6,172 nucleotides of DNA. It comes from Pseudomonadota bacterium. GTDB lineage: Bacteria; Pseudomonadota; Gammaproteobacteria; Pseudomonadales; Azotimanducaceae. The DNA lies in the NCBI GenBank assembly GCA_009936895.1, contig JAACDS010000003.1, positions 1 to 6,172 of the forward strand, in the 5' to 3' direction. Below are positions 6,101 through 6,172 of the stretch, one piece after another (positions within the stretch are counted from its first letter, which is position 1; each line of letters begins with the position of its first letter). Below the pieces are notes generated by a model that saw nothing but the letters and a program-made list of their open reading frames with translations, was not told the DNA's origin and ran no database searches. Position numbers and translations under genes: made by a program.

Positions 6101-6172
6101 CCGATTTGCAGCTGGCGTCCCCCTGAGGTTTCATTGCCGACATAGCCGCCGACACGCGACCGTAGTCTTGCC

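Noticed and set aside
5856..6155. 99-codon minus-strand frame at the right end
   Set aside because: Mostly antisense to the lipoprotein gene, with no domain and no clear ribosome binding site; the last 72 bp of the window hold no callable feature.

Overview
The window looks like an ordinary chromosomal stretch from a gammaproteobacterium of moderate GC content, probably free-living and perhaps marine. The aspartokinase tail reads like pseudomonad-type LysC, the GMC oxidoreductase is close to BetA choline dehydrogenase, and the cyclase has the dCache-HAMP-class III layout common in environmental proteobacteria. Genus cannot be fixed from this sequence. I see no rRNA, tRNA, CRISPR array, insertion sequence or phage gene.

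Layout. (1) Positions 1-534 (+) hold the 3' end of lysC, covering the two regulatory ACT domains; the catalytic domain lies upstream of the window. (2) Positions 633-848 (+) encode a 71-residue protein I do not recognise. It sits where many gammaproteobacteria carry csrA. (3) Positions 886-2499 (+) encode a full-length GMC flavoprotein very like choline dehydrogenase. (4) Positions 2513-3220 (+) encode a C-factor/CsgA-like short-chain dehydrogenase, 13 bp after the GMC gene and with a good ribosome binding site. The small gene, betA-like gene and SDR run co-directionally with short gaps and are probably co-transcribed. (5) Positions 3237-5390 (-) encode a membrane-bound class III adenylate cyclase, convergent with the SDR across only 16 bp. 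(6) About 160 bp of divergent intergenic DNA separates the cyclase from (7) a small predicted lipoprotein at 5552-6100 (+). The final 72 bp hold nothing I can call.

Function. The betA-like/SDR pair suggests oxidation of choline or a related alcohol at the membrane, with a second cytosolic dehydrogenase acting on a product or related carbonyl. The usual partners betB, betI and betT are not in view. The cyclase has every catalytic and adenine-specifying residue I looked for. It should sense a small periplasmic ligand through its dCache domain and make cAMP. The lipoprotein shares its upstream region and could be co-regulated, but nothing in the sequence proves a functional link.

I found no clear new multi-gene system. 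The points most worth a second look are a well-formed internal translation start in lysC at the place where two-subunit aspartokinases begin their beta subunit, the unknown small gene between lysC and betA, the betA-SDR pairing without betB, and the cyclase/lipoprotein divergon with its unusual starts.
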